Origin: Candidatus Cacconaster equifaecalis
Lineage (GTDB): Bacteria; Bacteroidota; Bacteroidia; Bacteroidales; UBA932
NCBI GenBank assembly: GCA_018064445.1
Contig: JAGHVE010000032.1
Location: 1-45,497, forward strand
DNA length: 45,497 nucleotides
Direction of reading: 5' to 3'
The notes under the pieces are model-generated. The model saw only the letters and a list, made by a program, of their open reading frames with translations. It searched no databases and was not told where the DNA came from. The first letter of the stretch is position 1, and each line of letters starts with the position of its first letter. Shown one piece after another: positions 1 through 8,983 of the stretch. A program made the translations under genes and the position numbers.

Positions 1-146
1 GTTTTGCGGGCAGACCGCCCCGGTGTAAAGATTTATACTTAATATAAACCTTTATCTCACAGATTCTTCCTCAAAAATTGCGTTTAAAAGTTGAATCCGG
101 CCCCCTTTGCAAGAGGGCCGTCATGACCTGACGGAATCTGTCGGAC

Positions 147-707
147 TTATCCGATTTTCGCCTTGTATGAGGGATGAGACTTTCCCTTGGCAATACGGAG
201 AAGTTTCGCCGCAATCATTTTCTTTCTGATGGGAGAAGCGTGGTCAGTGAAGACGATTCCGTCCAGATGGTCCATCTCGTGCTGCACCATCCGTGCGGCA
301 AAGCCGGAGAATTCCTCTTCAACCTGCTGGAAATCAGTATTTATATAACTGATACGGATGACATTGGGACGGGAGACGTCGGCATCCACGCCGGGTATGC
401 TCAGGCATCCCTCCTCGCAGGAGGTCGTCTCTTCGCTCTTGAAAGTGAATTCAGGATTTATCATCTCCCTGTGGAACCCCTTCAGTTCCGGATATTTTTC
501 CTGAAGTTCATCCCCGTCGACAACCAGTATGCGCTTTGAGACTCCGACCTGGGGAGCGGCGAGTCCGCATCCGTCGGCCTTGTGCATCGTCTCCGCCATA
601 TCCTTTACAAACTGCAGCAGTTTCTCCTTGTCCTCAGCCGCAACGTCCACCGGCAGGGCGGTCTGCCTCAACACAGGTGAACCGAAGAGAAAAATAGGCA
701 ATATCAT
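147..707 (-). CDS. def: Peptide deformylase
   Basis: ORF 186 aa with GCGLAAPQVG, EGCLSIPG and QHEMDHLDG motifs. Confidence 0.97.
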   Translation of the reverse strand: MILPIFLFGSPVLRQTALPVDVAAEDKEKLLQFVKDMAETMHKADGCGLAAPQVGVSKRILVVDGDELQEKYPELKGFHREMINPEFTFKSEETTSCEEGCLSIPGVDADVSRPNVIRISYINTDFQQVEEEFSGFAARMVQHEMDHLDGIVFTDHASPIRKKMIAAKLLRIAKGKSHPSYKAKIG

Positions 708-1132
708 TTCGTTCCTTTGTTTTGATTTCTGTCAAGATATCCCTGAAGGATGATGGCGGCGCTGATTTTGTCCACCTCCATCTTGTCCCTGCGGGCACTT
801 TTCTTCATTCCTCCGTCAATCATCGCCCTGTGTGCCAGGACCGAGGTGAACCTCTCGTCTTCCAACGTCACGGGCACGTCGGGGAAAGCCTTGCGGAGAA
901 CCCCCAGAAAAGTATCCACGTCGTGCGCCGCCTCGGAGGGCCTGCCGTTCAGATTGACGGGATATCCGACGACGAAGCGGACTATTGTATCCTTTTGGGA
1001 TAAAGATTTAAGATAATCTATTATATTTGCAGACGGTATCGTTTCCAATGCCGAAGCAAACACGAGCAGAGGATCGCTTTGTGCAACCCCCACGCGTTTT
1101 CTTCCATAATCGATGCCGATTAGCCTGTCCAC
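704..1132 (-). CDS. ruvX: RuvX/YqgF family Holliday junction resolvase-like protein
   Basis: VDRLIGIDYGRKRVGVAQSDP...VVGYPVNLNG...DERFTS; GTG start inferred at 1132 because the longer ORF upstream (to 1345) has no family similarity. Confidence 0.9.
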   Translation of the reverse strand: MDRLIGIDYGRKRVGVAQSDPLLVFASALETIPSANIIDYLKSLSQKDTIVRFVVGYPVNLNGRPSEAAHDVDTFLGVLRKAFPDVPVTLEDERFTSVLAHRAMIDGGMKKSARRDKMEVDKISAAIILQGYLDRNQNKGTK

Positions 1133-1136
1133 GGCG

Positions 1137-1144
1137 CAAAGATA
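1137..1144 (-). promoter_or_regulatory. Bacteroidota -7 box (TATCTTTG) immediately before ruvX
   Basis: + strand caaagata = TATCTTTG on - strand, 4 bp before the GTG. Confidence 0.5.
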
Positions 1145-1153
1145 GCCTTTATT

Positions 1154-2023
1154 ATGATACAACTGCCGCAAACAATTAAAAAGAGGCTGAAAAACCTCGA
1201 AAAAAGACATCGGCTCGTCATTACTACGATGCAGAAGTACAAGACGGAGATGTTTGCAACGGCATTCTCCCGGAGACTGTTCATCGTGTTGGCGTCGGCA
1301 GCGGCAGTCATACTGATTGCCGGCACTTATCTGTTGACGGCGCATACCTTTCTCCGCTACACAATCCCCGGATACCCGAACCAGTCGACAAAGGAGGCCG
1401 CCATCGACAATCTTCTCAAGATAGACTCCCTGGAGCGCGTCATCGAGACGTGGGCTTTCCAGATAGCCAACATCCAGCGGGTTGTGACCGGAATGGACCC
1501 CCTTCAGCTTGACACGGCATCGACGCGCGCCCGTAAGGAAGCCGCTTCGGACACGATAGCCTACGCCAAAGAGGACTCCCTGCTCCGTGCAATGATAAAG
1601 AATGAAGAACGCTTCACCCTTTCAAAAGGACGTCGGAGCATCACCCAGATTGAAGGAACGCATTTCTATCCTCCGGTCAAGGGAGTGATTACACAGGAGT
1701 ACAATCCGGCGGCGGACCATCCCTACATCGACATCGCCTCGGCCACCAACACGACAGTCTGCGCCACATTGGACGGAACCGTCATTTCGGCCGGATGGAA
1801 CGATGACACCGGCTACACCATATATATACAGCATCCCAACGACATCATCTCCGTCTACAAGCATACCGAAAAGCTGCTTGTAAAAACCGGGAACAAGGTG
1901 ACAGCCGGCTCTCCCATCGCACTTGTAGGCAGTGCGGGGTCGCCGTCCACCAACGTATATCTTCACTTCGAACTGTGGCACAAGGGAGAAGCCATCAATC
2001 CCGCACAATATATCACTTTCTAA
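1154..2023 (+). CDS. M23-family metallopeptidase-like membrane protein (substituted HxH motif)
   Basis: N-terminal TM (RRLFIVLASAAAVILIAGTYLL) and C-terminal LytM-like domain: HPYIDIASATNTTVCATLDGTV, VYKHTEKL, VYLHFELW. Confidence 0.85.
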   Translation: MIQLPQTIKKRLKNLEKRHRLVITTMQKYKTEMFATAFSRRLFIVLASAAAVILIAGTYLLTAHTFLRYTIPGYPNQSTKEAAIDNLLKIDSLERVIETWAFQIANIQRVVTGMDPLQLDTASTRARKEAASDTIAYAKEDSLLRAMIKNEERFTLSKGRRSITQIEGTHFYPPVKGVITQEYNPAADHPYIDIASATNTTVCATLDGTVISAGWNDDTGYTIYIQHPNDIISVYKHTEKLLVKTGNKVTAGSPIALVGSAGSPSTNVYLHFELWHKGEAINPAQYITF

Positions 2024-2026
2024 GCA

Positions 2027-3199
2027 ATGGGAAACGACGGCAAACGGCACATAGGCATTCTGGGATCCACGGGCTCGATAGGAGCACAGGCTCTGGACGT
2101 CATCGGTCAACATCCCGATATGTTCGAGGTGGACCTGCTGACCGCCAACAACAACAGCAAACTCCTGATAGAACAGGCCATCCGTTTCAAGCCGGCGAGC
2201 GTGGTGATCTGCAATCCCGACAGATATGACGAAGTCAACGATGCCCTCGGCCGTCACGACATAAAGGTATTCACCGGGATGGACTCCGTCTGCAGGCTCG
2301 TTGCGGCTGAAGAGACCGACATCATACTGACGGCAATGGTCGGCTTTGCGGGGCTCCAGCCCACGATTTCCGCGATAAAGGCAGGCAAAGCCATCGCACT
2401 GGCAAACAAGGAGACTCTGGTCGCGGCAGGCGGCCTCATAATGCCTCTGGCAAGAAAATACGGGGCGCCGCTGATTCCCGTCGATTCCGAGCACTCCGCA
2501 ATCTTCCAATGTCTCCAGGGAGAGCGGGCGGAAGTGGAGAAACTGATTCTCACGGGTTCCGGCGGACCTTTCCGCACAAGCACATTCGAACAGATGAGAG
2601 ATGCCACGCGCGAAATGGCGCTCAATCATCCGAGATGGAAAATGGGGGCGAAAGTGACCATCGATTCGGCCAGCCTGATGAACAAGGGTCTGGAACTGAT
2701 TGAGGCTCGATGGCTGTTTGACGTACCGCCAAGGGACATACAGATAATCATACACCCCCAGTCGGTGATTCATTCGATGGTCCAGTTTTCGGACGGGTGC
2801 GTGATGGCACAGATGGGCGTTCCCGATATGCGGCTGCCCATTCAGTATGCCCTCTCCTACCCCTGCAGAGTCAGCCTGAACAGCGAAAGACTCGATTTCG
2901 CAAAGCTGGGTTCGCTGACATTCGAAGCTCCGGACCTTGACAGATTCCCCTGTCTGAAGCTCGCCTACCAATCCCTTGAAACCGGGGGCAACGCAACCTG
3001 CACTATGAACGGTGCGAACGAAGTGGCTGTGGCTTCTTTCCTCTCCGGAGAGATACGATTCACGGACATTCCACACATAATCGAGGAAACTCTGGCGAAA
3101 TGCCGGCATATTGACAAACCAACCCTGGATGACATCTTTGACACGGATTCCGAAGCGAAAAGAGTCGCCGGGGAAATCAAAGACAAATTCAGATGGTAA
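2027..3199 (+). CDS. dxr: 1-deoxy-D-xylulose-5-phosphate reductoisomerase
   Basis: GILGSTGSIGAQALDV, LANKETLVAAG, PVDSEHSAIFQCL, TIDSASLMNKGLE, HPQSVIHSMV. Confidence 0.97.
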   Translation: MGNDGKRHIGILGSTGSIGAQALDVIGQHPDMFEVDLLTANNNSKLLIEQAIRFKPASVVICNPDRYDEVNDALGRHDIKVFTGMDSVCRLVAAEETDIILTAMVGFAGLQPTISAIKAGKAIALANKETLVAAGGLIMPLARKYGAPLIPVDSEHSAIFQCLQGERAEVEKLILTGSGGPFRTSTFEQMRDATREMALNHPRWKMGAKVTIDSASLMNKGLELIEARWLFDVPPRDIQIIIHPQSVIHSMVQFSDGCVMAQMGVPDMRLPIQYALSYPCRVSLNSERLDFAKLGSLTFEAPDLDRFPCLKLAYQSLETGGNATCTMNGANEVAVASFLSGEIRFTDIPHIIEETLAKCRHIDKPTLDDIFDTDSEAKRVAGEIKDKFRW

Positions 3200-4575
3200 T
3201 ACTTCTCAAAACGGTGCAGGTAGTGCTTGCACTGTCGCTCCTGGTGATAATTCACGAATTCGGACACTACTCCTTCGCAAAACTGTTCAAGACACGGGTG
3301 GAGAAATTCTATCTCTTCTTCAACCCGAAGATTTCGCTGGTGAAGTTCAAGAAATTCGGCGGAAGGACACACGTAAAATTCTTTTCCTCCAATGACGATC
3401 CCACTTGGGCGGAACATCCCGAAAACACCGAATACGGAATAGGATGGCTGCCGCTCGGAGGATACTGCAAGATTTCCGGGATGATTGACGAGTCGATGGA
3501 CAAGGAAGCGATGAAACTTCCGCCCCAACCGTATGAATTCCGGACAAAGAAGGCCTGGCAGCGCTTTTTCATAATGTTCGGCGGGGTATTCTTCAATTTT
3601 ATTCTGGCGATGGTTCTCTACGGCGCCATCCTGCATCACTGGGGAGAAGAATATCTGAGAAACGAAGACGCCCTTTACGGAATCGCCGTGAATGACCTCA
3701 GTTACGAGATGGGATTCCGCAACGGAGACAGGATTCTGGCCTTCGACGGTGTACCCACGGAGGATTTCTCCCAGTTGCAGGTCGATATGGTAAGGTCACA
3801 GGCCACTTCCGCCACCGTTCTACGCGATGGAGACACCCTGACTCTTTCACTTGACCCCCTCTACATACCCGCTGTCCTGAACACTCCCGGAATGTTCTCC
3901 CCGGCCTTCCCCTTTGTCGTGGACGGTCTGACGGAGAATTCGGTGAATGAGGGGTCTGACCTTGAAAAGGGTGACAGATTCGTTGCCGTGAACGGGAAGG
4001 AGATGTTTCTTGTCCCGGACATACGTACTGAACTCGGCAATCACAAGGGAGGGCAGATAACGGCATCCGTAGAGAGGGACCAAGCCCGTGTAGACCTGCC
4101 TCTCAAAGTTGATACGGCAGGTATGATAGGTGTCGCTCTCGACGGTGACCTCCGCCATTTCTTCGAGATTACCACAAACAGATACACCCTCGCGGAATCG
4201 ATTCCCGCCGGAATCTCCAGGACATTCAGGACCATTTCAAATTATGTAAAGGAACTCGGGCTGATATTCTCCCCCAAGACCAAGGCATACAAATCCGTCG
4301 GCAGCTTCATAGCAATCGGGAGGATATTCCCCGACACCTGGGACTGGTACCGGTTCTGGAGTCTCTGCGCCTGGCTCTCGATTATGTTGGGAGTCCTCAA
4401 CCTGCTCCCGATACCCGCCTTGGACGGAGGTCACATCATCTTCCTCATCATCGAGATGCTGACCGGTCACAAAGCCTCCGACAAAACGATGGAAATTGCC
4501 GAAAACGTCGGAATCATACTCCTTCTGGCACTTATGGTCCTGGCATTCGGCAATGATATAAGAAGCCTGTTCTAA
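3193..4575 (+). CDS. rseP: RIP metalloprotease RseP (site-2 protease family)
   Basis: HEFGHYSFAKLF zinc motif, PDZ regions, NLLPIPALDGGHI; overlaps dxr by 7 bp. Confidence 0.95.
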   Translation: MVILLKTVQVVLALSLLVIIHEFGHYSFAKLFKTRVEKFYLFFNPKISLVKFKKFGGRTHVKFFSSNDDPTWAEHPENTEYGIGWLPLGGYCKISGMIDESMDKEAMKLPPQPYEFRTKKAWQRFFIMFGGVFFNFILAMVLYGAILHHWGEEYLRNEDALYGIAVNDLSYEMGFRNGDRILAFDGVPTEDFSQLQVDMVRSQATSATVLRDGDTLTLSLDPLYIPAVLNTPGMFSPAFPFVVDGLTENSVNEGSDLEKGDRFVAVNGKEMFLVPDIRTELGNHKGGQITASVERDQARVDLPLKVDTAGMIGVALDGDLRHFFEITTNRYTLAESIPAGISRTFRTISNYVKELGLIFSPKTKAYKSVGSFIAIGRIFPDTWDWYRFWSLCAWLSIMLGVLNLLPIPALDGGHIIFLIIEMLTGHKASDKTMEIAENVGIILLLALMVLAFGNDIRSLF

Positions 4576-4582
4576 CAAATAT

Positions 4583-5581
4583 ATGATGGATATGAAAAAA
4601 ATACTGTTCACCGTCCTGCCCGTCATTGCGCTGGCAATGGCTCTTGTGTCCTGCAAGGAGACCTCCGAAAGCAAAGCCTTGCCCGCCATCAGCGGGAAAG
4701 TAGGAGAAATAGGGATAATAGCCTCCAGACCGCAGTGGGAATCCGAAATCGGCGACGCCATCCGGGAAATCCTCGCCGATGAATACCCGTATATCCCCCA
4801 GCGGGAGCCCAGATACAGACTCTTCAACGTTCCCGAGGAAAACTTCAACAATATTTTCAAAGTACATCGGAACCTGCTGTACGTCAAGATAGCCGACACC
4901 TGCACGACGGCGATGAGAGTCCAGCGCGACGTCTGGGCCTCACCTCAGACGATGCTTGTCGTCACCGCCCCGTCGAAAGCCGAAGCGGCCCGTTTCATAA
5001 CAGACAACGGAGCGAAGATACAGGGAGTGTTCGAGACGGCCGAGAGGGAACGCGTCATCGTCAATGCGAAGGCCTTCCCCAACACCTCTCTTGAGAACAC
5101 CATTGCATCGCTGTTCGGAGGAACCCCATATCTTCCGAGCAATTATACACTGAAGAAGCAAAGCAACGATTTTCTCTGGATTTCATACGAAACTACCTTC
5201 ACCACTCAGGGAATCTTCATTTATCAGTTCCCCTACGAAGGCAACTGTCAGCTGACCCCAAAATACCTGATAGACAAGAGGGATGAGATTATGAAAGTGC
5301 AGGTGCCCGCCACACGGGAAGGCAGTTATATGATAACCAACACCACGATTGTCCCGGGCTTCGAGACCAAGCAGTTCGACGGACGTGAATTCGCAGAAAT
5401 CAGGACACTGTGGGATACCCACAACGATTTTATGGGAGGACCTTTCATCAGCGATGCGTTCCTGAGCCCCGACAAGTCGAACGTAATTGTGATAGAAGGC
5501 TTTGTATATGCTCCGAAATATGACAAACGGGATTATCTGAGGCAGGTCGAAGCTCTCATCTACTCCTGGCATTGGCAATAA
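4583..5581 (+). CDS. DUF4837 family lipoprotein
   Basis: Lipoprotein signal peptide (ALVSC) and overall sequence typical of the Bacteroidota DUF4837 family. Confidence 0.8.
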   Translation: MMDMKKILFTVLPVIALAMALVSCKETSESKALPAISGKVGEIGIIASRPQWESEIGDAIREILADEYPYIPQREPRYRLFNVPEENFNNIFKVHRNLLYVKIADTCTTAMRVQRDVWASPQTMLVVTAPSKAEAARFITDNGAKIQGVFETAERERVIVNAKAFPNTSLENTIASLFGGTPYLPSNYTLKKQSNDFLWISYETTFTTQGIFIYQFPYEGNCQLTPKYLIDKRDEIMKVQVPATREGSYMITNTTIVPGFETKQFDGREFAEIRTLWDTHNDFMGGPFISDAFLSPDKSNVIVIEGFVYAPKYDKRDYLRQVEALIYSWHWQ

Positions 5582-5588
5582 ACCAGAG

Positions 5589-5624
5589 AAATCCTGCAAA
5601 AAAATTTGTTTGTAGGATTTTTTT
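5589..5624 (+). terminator. Intrinsic terminator downstream of the DUF4837 gene
   Basis: AAATCCTGCAAA / TTTGTTTGTAGGATTT hairpin (one G.T) followed by T-run. Confidence 0.65.
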
Positions 5625-5635
5625 GTATACCTTTG
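5605..5635 (+). promoter_or_regulatory. Promoter of tRNA-Glu (TTTG-N19-TACCTTTG)
   Basis: -33 TTTG at 5605-5608, -7 TACCTTTG at 5628-5635. Confidence 0.65.
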
Positions 5636-5660
5636 CGTTCCCTTTGGAAAAAAAGGACTT

Positions 5661-5732
5661 GGTGGGTTCGTATAACGGTTAGTACTCGAGATTTTCATTC
5701 TCGCAATAGGAGTTCGATTCTCCTACCCACTA
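5661..5732 (+). tRNA. tRNA-Glu (anticodon TTC)
   Basis: GGTGGGT acceptor / ACCCACT (one G.T), anticodon stem CGAGA-TTTTCAT-TCTCG with TTC, T arm AGGAG-TTCGATT-CTCCT; CCA not encoded. Confidence 0.95.
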
Positions 5733-5756
5733 CGAAAAAATATAAAAAATCAAATA

Positions 5757-6011
5757 ATGGCAAACCACGCATCAGCAGACAAACGTTATCGCCAAAGCGA
5801 GAAACGCAGAGTGCATAACAAGTATTATGCAAAGACAACAAGAAACGCCATCAAGGCAATCCGCAACACCACAGACAAGGCAGCAGCCGAGGCTTCAATG
5901 CCGAAGGTCTTTTCGATGATTGACCGTCTTGCAAAGACCAATGTCATTCACAAGAACAAGGCAGCCAACCTGAAGAGCGGAATCGCAGTTTACGTAAACA
6001 AACTCGCATAG
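5757..6011 (+). CDS. rpsT: 30S ribosomal protein S20
   Basis: 84 aa basic protein [33 protein letters not shown]... Confidence 0.95.
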   Translation: MANHASADKRYRQSEKRRVHNKYYAKTTRNAIKAIRNTTDKAAAEASMPKVFSMIDRLAKTNVIHKNKAANLKSGIAVYVNKLA

Positions 6012-6031
6012 CTTGCAAGCCTTAGAAGTTT

Positions 6032-6064
6032 AAAGCCTTCCGCCACACGGAAGGCTTTTTTTAT
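6032..6064 (+). terminator. Intrinsic terminator after rpsT
   Basis: AAAGCCTTCCG-ccaca-CGGAAGGCTTT followed by T-rich tract. Confidence 0.85.
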
Positions 6065-6074
6065 ATTTTGTACT

Positions 6075-6788
6075 ATGAAAAGCATCAAGAACTGGATTGA
6101 GGAGGATAGACCGAGGGAGAAGATGATGCTTCAAGGATCCGGCAACCTCACGTCAACTGAACTGTTGGCCATCCTTATTCAAGGAGGCACCAAGGAAAAA
6201 AGCGCGATGGATCTCGCAAGAGATCTTCTCGATGCCGCAAAAGGGAAACTGGGGGATCTGGCCAGATTCTCGTTCAAGGAACTCACTCAGACAAAAGGCA
6301 TCGGCACGGCCAGGGCGGCGCAGCTTTCCGCCGCATTCGAACTTTGCCGACGGATGGAATCCGAGATACCTCAGGAGCATCCGCAGATATCTTCGAGTTC
6401 CCAGGCGGCCGCAATTATGATTCCGCACCTGCGCGACCTTCCCCACGAGGAATGCTGGGTGATGTTCCTCAACAGGGCCAACAGATTCATCGGAAAGGAA
6501 AGGGTATCGTCCGGAGGGGTGAGTTCGACCGTGATAGACATCAAACTGATACTGAGGAAAGCCATTGAAAAACTTGCGGGAGGAATCATTCTTTTCCACA
6601 ATCACCCCTCGGGTACCGCAAGACCCGGAAAAAAGGACATCGAGCAGACCGAAGCGCTGCAGAAGGCAGCCTCACTGATGGATATGACGCTGCTTGACCA
6701 TATCATTGTCGGCAGGAAGGACTATTTCAGTTTTTCCGATTCCTACAATCCTCCCCCCAAAGGAGTTTCGACCGCAGGGCTGCAATGA
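6075..6788 (+). CDS. radC: RadC family JAB/MPN domain protein
   Basis: REKMMLQGSGNLTSTELLAILI, HNHPSGTARPGKKDIEQT, LLDHIIVG. Confidence 0.95.
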   Translation: MKSIKNWIEEDRPREKMMLQGSGNLTSTELLAILIQGGTKEKSAMDLARDLLDAAKGKLGDLARFSFKELTQTKGIGTARAAQLSAAFELCRRMESEIPQEHPQISSSSQAAAIMIPHLRDLPHEECWVMFLNRANRFIGKERVSSGGVSSTVIDIKLILRKAIEKLAGGIILFHNHPSGTARPGKKDIEQTEALQKAASLMDMTLLDHIIVGRKDYFSFSDSYNPPPKGVSTAGLQ

Positions 6789-7539
6789 AATTGTGGCCTC
6801 CCAGGTTCATATATCTGAACCCGTATTCACCCTTAAAAACACGGATTGTCGTACCCGAAGGGACTTCCACCGACCTGTTGTCAAGGGTCACAAGGGCGCT
6901 GCCGTCACGGGTGGAGAACGTTATGTCCAGAACCGAACTGTCAGGCAGGACGATTGGCCTCATATTCAGATTATGAGGTGCAATCGGGGCCATCACGAAG
7001 ACGTTCGCCCCCGGAAATACGACAGGCCCGCCTATGCTGAGATTGTAGGCGGTACTGCCGGTCGGTGCACATACAACGATGCCATCGGCCCAATATGACG
7101 GCATTTCGAGGCCGTCAAGCCGCACGTCAATCTCCAGCACTCCCATCCCTTTTTTCTGGACAGAGAATTCATTGGCCGCGTATGGATACAGGCTCCCGGG
7201 AAAGAACCCGCACGAAGCCTTGATCAGGCTGCGGTCCTCGACGGTGAACCTGCCTTCCAGCAGGTCGTCAATCCAAGCGTCCCGGACACTGTCAAATCTC
7301 GCCGTGGTCAAAAAGCCGAGCCTCCCGAAATTAATGCCCGCCACAGGAATGTCACGTCCGCCCAGAAGAGGCAGAGCTCTGAGAAAAGTCCCGTCCCCGC
7401 CAAGGCACAGCAGCGCGTCGGCATCAGAGGGAAAATCGTCCGAAGAAAAGAAGTCCGAACCAAACAGGGACACCTGCGCCCCTCTGGCACGGAATGTGTC
7501 GACAAGGAGCGTGTCGTTGCCATATATCGCGAGTTTCAT
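6727..7539 (-). CDS. nadK: NAD kinase
   Basis: [40 protein letters not shown]; likely start MKLAIYGND at 7539. Confidence 0.95.
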   Translation of the reverse strand: MKLAIYGNDTLLVDTFRARGAQVSLFGSDFFSSDDFPSDADALLCLGGDGTFLRALPLLGGRDIPVAGINFGRLGFLTTARFDSVRDAWIDDLLEGRFTVEDRSLIKASCGFFPGSLYPYAANEFSVQKKGMGVLEIDVRLDGLEMPSYWADGIVVCAPTGSTAYNLSIGGPVVFPGANVFVMAPIAPHNLNMRPIVLPDSSVLDITFSTRDGSALVTLDNRSVEVPSGTTIRVFKGEYGFRYMNLGGHNFIAALRSKLLWGEDCRNRKN

Positions 7540-7557
7540 TTTTGAAGAAATATTGTT

Positions 7558-7589
7558 CAAAATTACTAAATTTGCGAGTTGTCAACAAA
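7558..7589 (-). promoter_or_regulatory. nadK promoter (TTTG-N20-TAATTTTG)
   Basis: Reverse strand TTTTTG-ttgacaactcgcaaatttag-TAATTTTG. Confidence 0.55.
7567..7574 (+). promoter_or_regulatory. pdxJ -7 box TAAATTTG
   Basis: TAnnTTTG motif 22 bp before pdxJ ATG. Confidence 0.5.
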
Positions 7590-7595
7590 AATAAA

Positions 7596-8309
7596 ATGGT
7601 CAAGCTATCCGTCAATATCAACAAAATCGCCACGCTCCGCAACGCACGCGGCGGCAACAGGCCGGACGTACTTCAGGCCGCCCTTGACTGCCAGTCCTTC
7701 GGAGCGGAAGGAATCACCGTCCACCCCCGTCCGGACGGAAGGCATATCAGGTACAGTGACGTCCGCGCCATAAAGGACAACATATCTGTTGAATTCAACA
7801 TAGAGGGCAATCCGATTGACGAGTTCAGGAAACTCGTCCTTGAAGTCCACCCCACGCAGGTGACACTTGTGCCCGATGCGCCGGAGGCCCTGACCTCAAA
7901 CGCCGGGTGGAACACCCGGGAGAACCGGGGATTCCTGAAGGATATCTGCAGAGCTTTCCACAGCGAAGGCATCAGGACTTCCATATTCCTTGACCCCGAC
8001 ATCGAGATGGTGCGCTACGCGGCTGATACGGGTTGCGACCGGATTGAACTGTACACGGAAGCATACGCTAGAGAATATTGCGACAGCCCCGAAAAGGCGG
8101 TAGAATCATACGCAAAAGCTGCTCTGGAGGCGGGCAGCTGTGGTCTTGGACTGAATGCCGGGCACGACCTCAGTCTTGAGAACCTGCGTTTCTTCAAGGA
8201 AAACGTTTCAGGGCTGCAGGAGGTTTCGATAGGGCACGCGCTGATTTGCGACGCACTCTATATGGGGCTGGAAAAGAGCATCTCCGCATATTTGGGAGAG
8301 TTGAAATAA
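7596..8309 (+). CDS. pdxJ: Pyridoxine 5'-phosphate synthase
   Basis: [55 protein letters not shown]. Confidence 0.97.
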   Translation: MVKLSVNINKIATLRNARGGNRPDVLQAALDCQSFGAEGITVHPRPDGRHIRYSDVRAIKDNISVEFNIEGNPIDEFRKLVLEVHPTQVTLVPDAPEALTSNAGWNTRENRGFLKDICRAFHSEGIRTSIFLDPDIEMVRYAADTGCDRIELYTEAYAREYCDSPEKAVESYAKAALEAGSCGLGLNAGHDLSLENLRFFKENVSGLQEVSIGHALICDALYMGLEKSISAYLGELK

Positions 8310-8322
8310 AACATTATCTTTG
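8291..8322 (+). promoter_or_regulatory. Promoter of OmpH-family gene (TTTG-N20-TATCTTTG)
   Basis: TTTG 8291-8294, TATCTTTG 8315-8322. Confidence 0.65.
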
Positions 8323-8370
8323 TAAGATAAACTGAATCAAATAATAATCTGAAACAATAAACTAACTGTG

Positions 8371-8979
8371 ATGAAAAACACATCTTTCAAAATTCTCAGC
8401 ATCGCATCCATCGTCGTTGCCGTTGCCGCCCTCGTTCTGGCTTGCCTCAATCTCAAACCCTCAGGCAAAGGCGTTGAAGTCGTCCAGGGTTCAGAAGCTC
8501 AATCCGGAGACATCGTATATGTCAGAATCGACACCCTGATAATGCAGTACGATATGTACAGCGATCTCCGTTCATCCTTCGAAGCAAAGGCGACAAGCGT
8601 ACAGGATGACCTGAACAAAAAGGGCCGCAAGCTTGAGAGCGACATCAAGGCTTTTGAGAATCAATACAACAAGGGCCTGCTGACACGCTCCGCAGCCGAG
8701 CAGCAGCAGAACTCCCTCCAGCAGCGCCAGCAGGAACTCCAGAATCTGATGGCACAGAAGCAGTATGAGATGCAGGAGGAAGAGATGGTCCTCAACAATC
8801 AGATAATGGATGCCATCAAGACCTACCTCGAGGAATACAACAAGGTTCACGGATTCTCCGCAATCCTCACCACCAGCGAAGCCACGAATATCGTGATAGT
8901 CGGCAACCCCGGCCTCGACATAACCCAGGAAGTCGTGGAAGGCCTCAACGCCGAATATATCAAGACAAGAAACAAGTAG
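8371..8979 (+). CDS. OmpH/Skp family outer membrane chaperone-like protein
   Basis: Signal/TM segment then Gln-rich coiled coil; VYVRIDTLIMQYDMY...; ATG at 8371 preferred to GTG at 8368. Confidence 0.85.
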   Translation: MKNTSFKILSIASIVVAVAALVLACLNLKPSGKGVEVVQGSEAQSGDIVYVRIDTLIMQYDMYSDLRSSFEAKATSVQDDLNKKGRKLESDIKAFENQYNKGLLTRSAAEQQQNSLQQRQQELQNLMAQKQYEMQEEEMVLNNQIMDAIKTYLEEYNKVHGFSAILTTSEATNIVIVGNPGLDITQEVVEGLNAEYIKTRNK

Positions 8980-8983
8980 TCCG

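Noticed and set aside
1-42. Possible C-terminal tail of an upstream + strand gene (VLRADRPGVKIYT*)
   Set aside because: Only 13 codons visible, no way to confirm it is coding.
107-130. GC-rich hairpin ggccccctttgcaagagggcc after def
   Set aside because: Could be a def terminator, but the following T-tract is weak; not confident enough to annotate.
1622-3109. 495-codon reverse ORF antisense to the M23 gene and dxr
   Set aside because: Shadow ORF: both sense proteins are clearly recognisable, and the antisense translation is low complexity with no familiar motifs.
8701-8790. CAG-rich stretch in the OmpH-family gene resembling a simple repeat
   Set aside because: Encodes Gln-rich coiled coil in frame, typical of Skp-like proteins; not a perfect tandem repeat.
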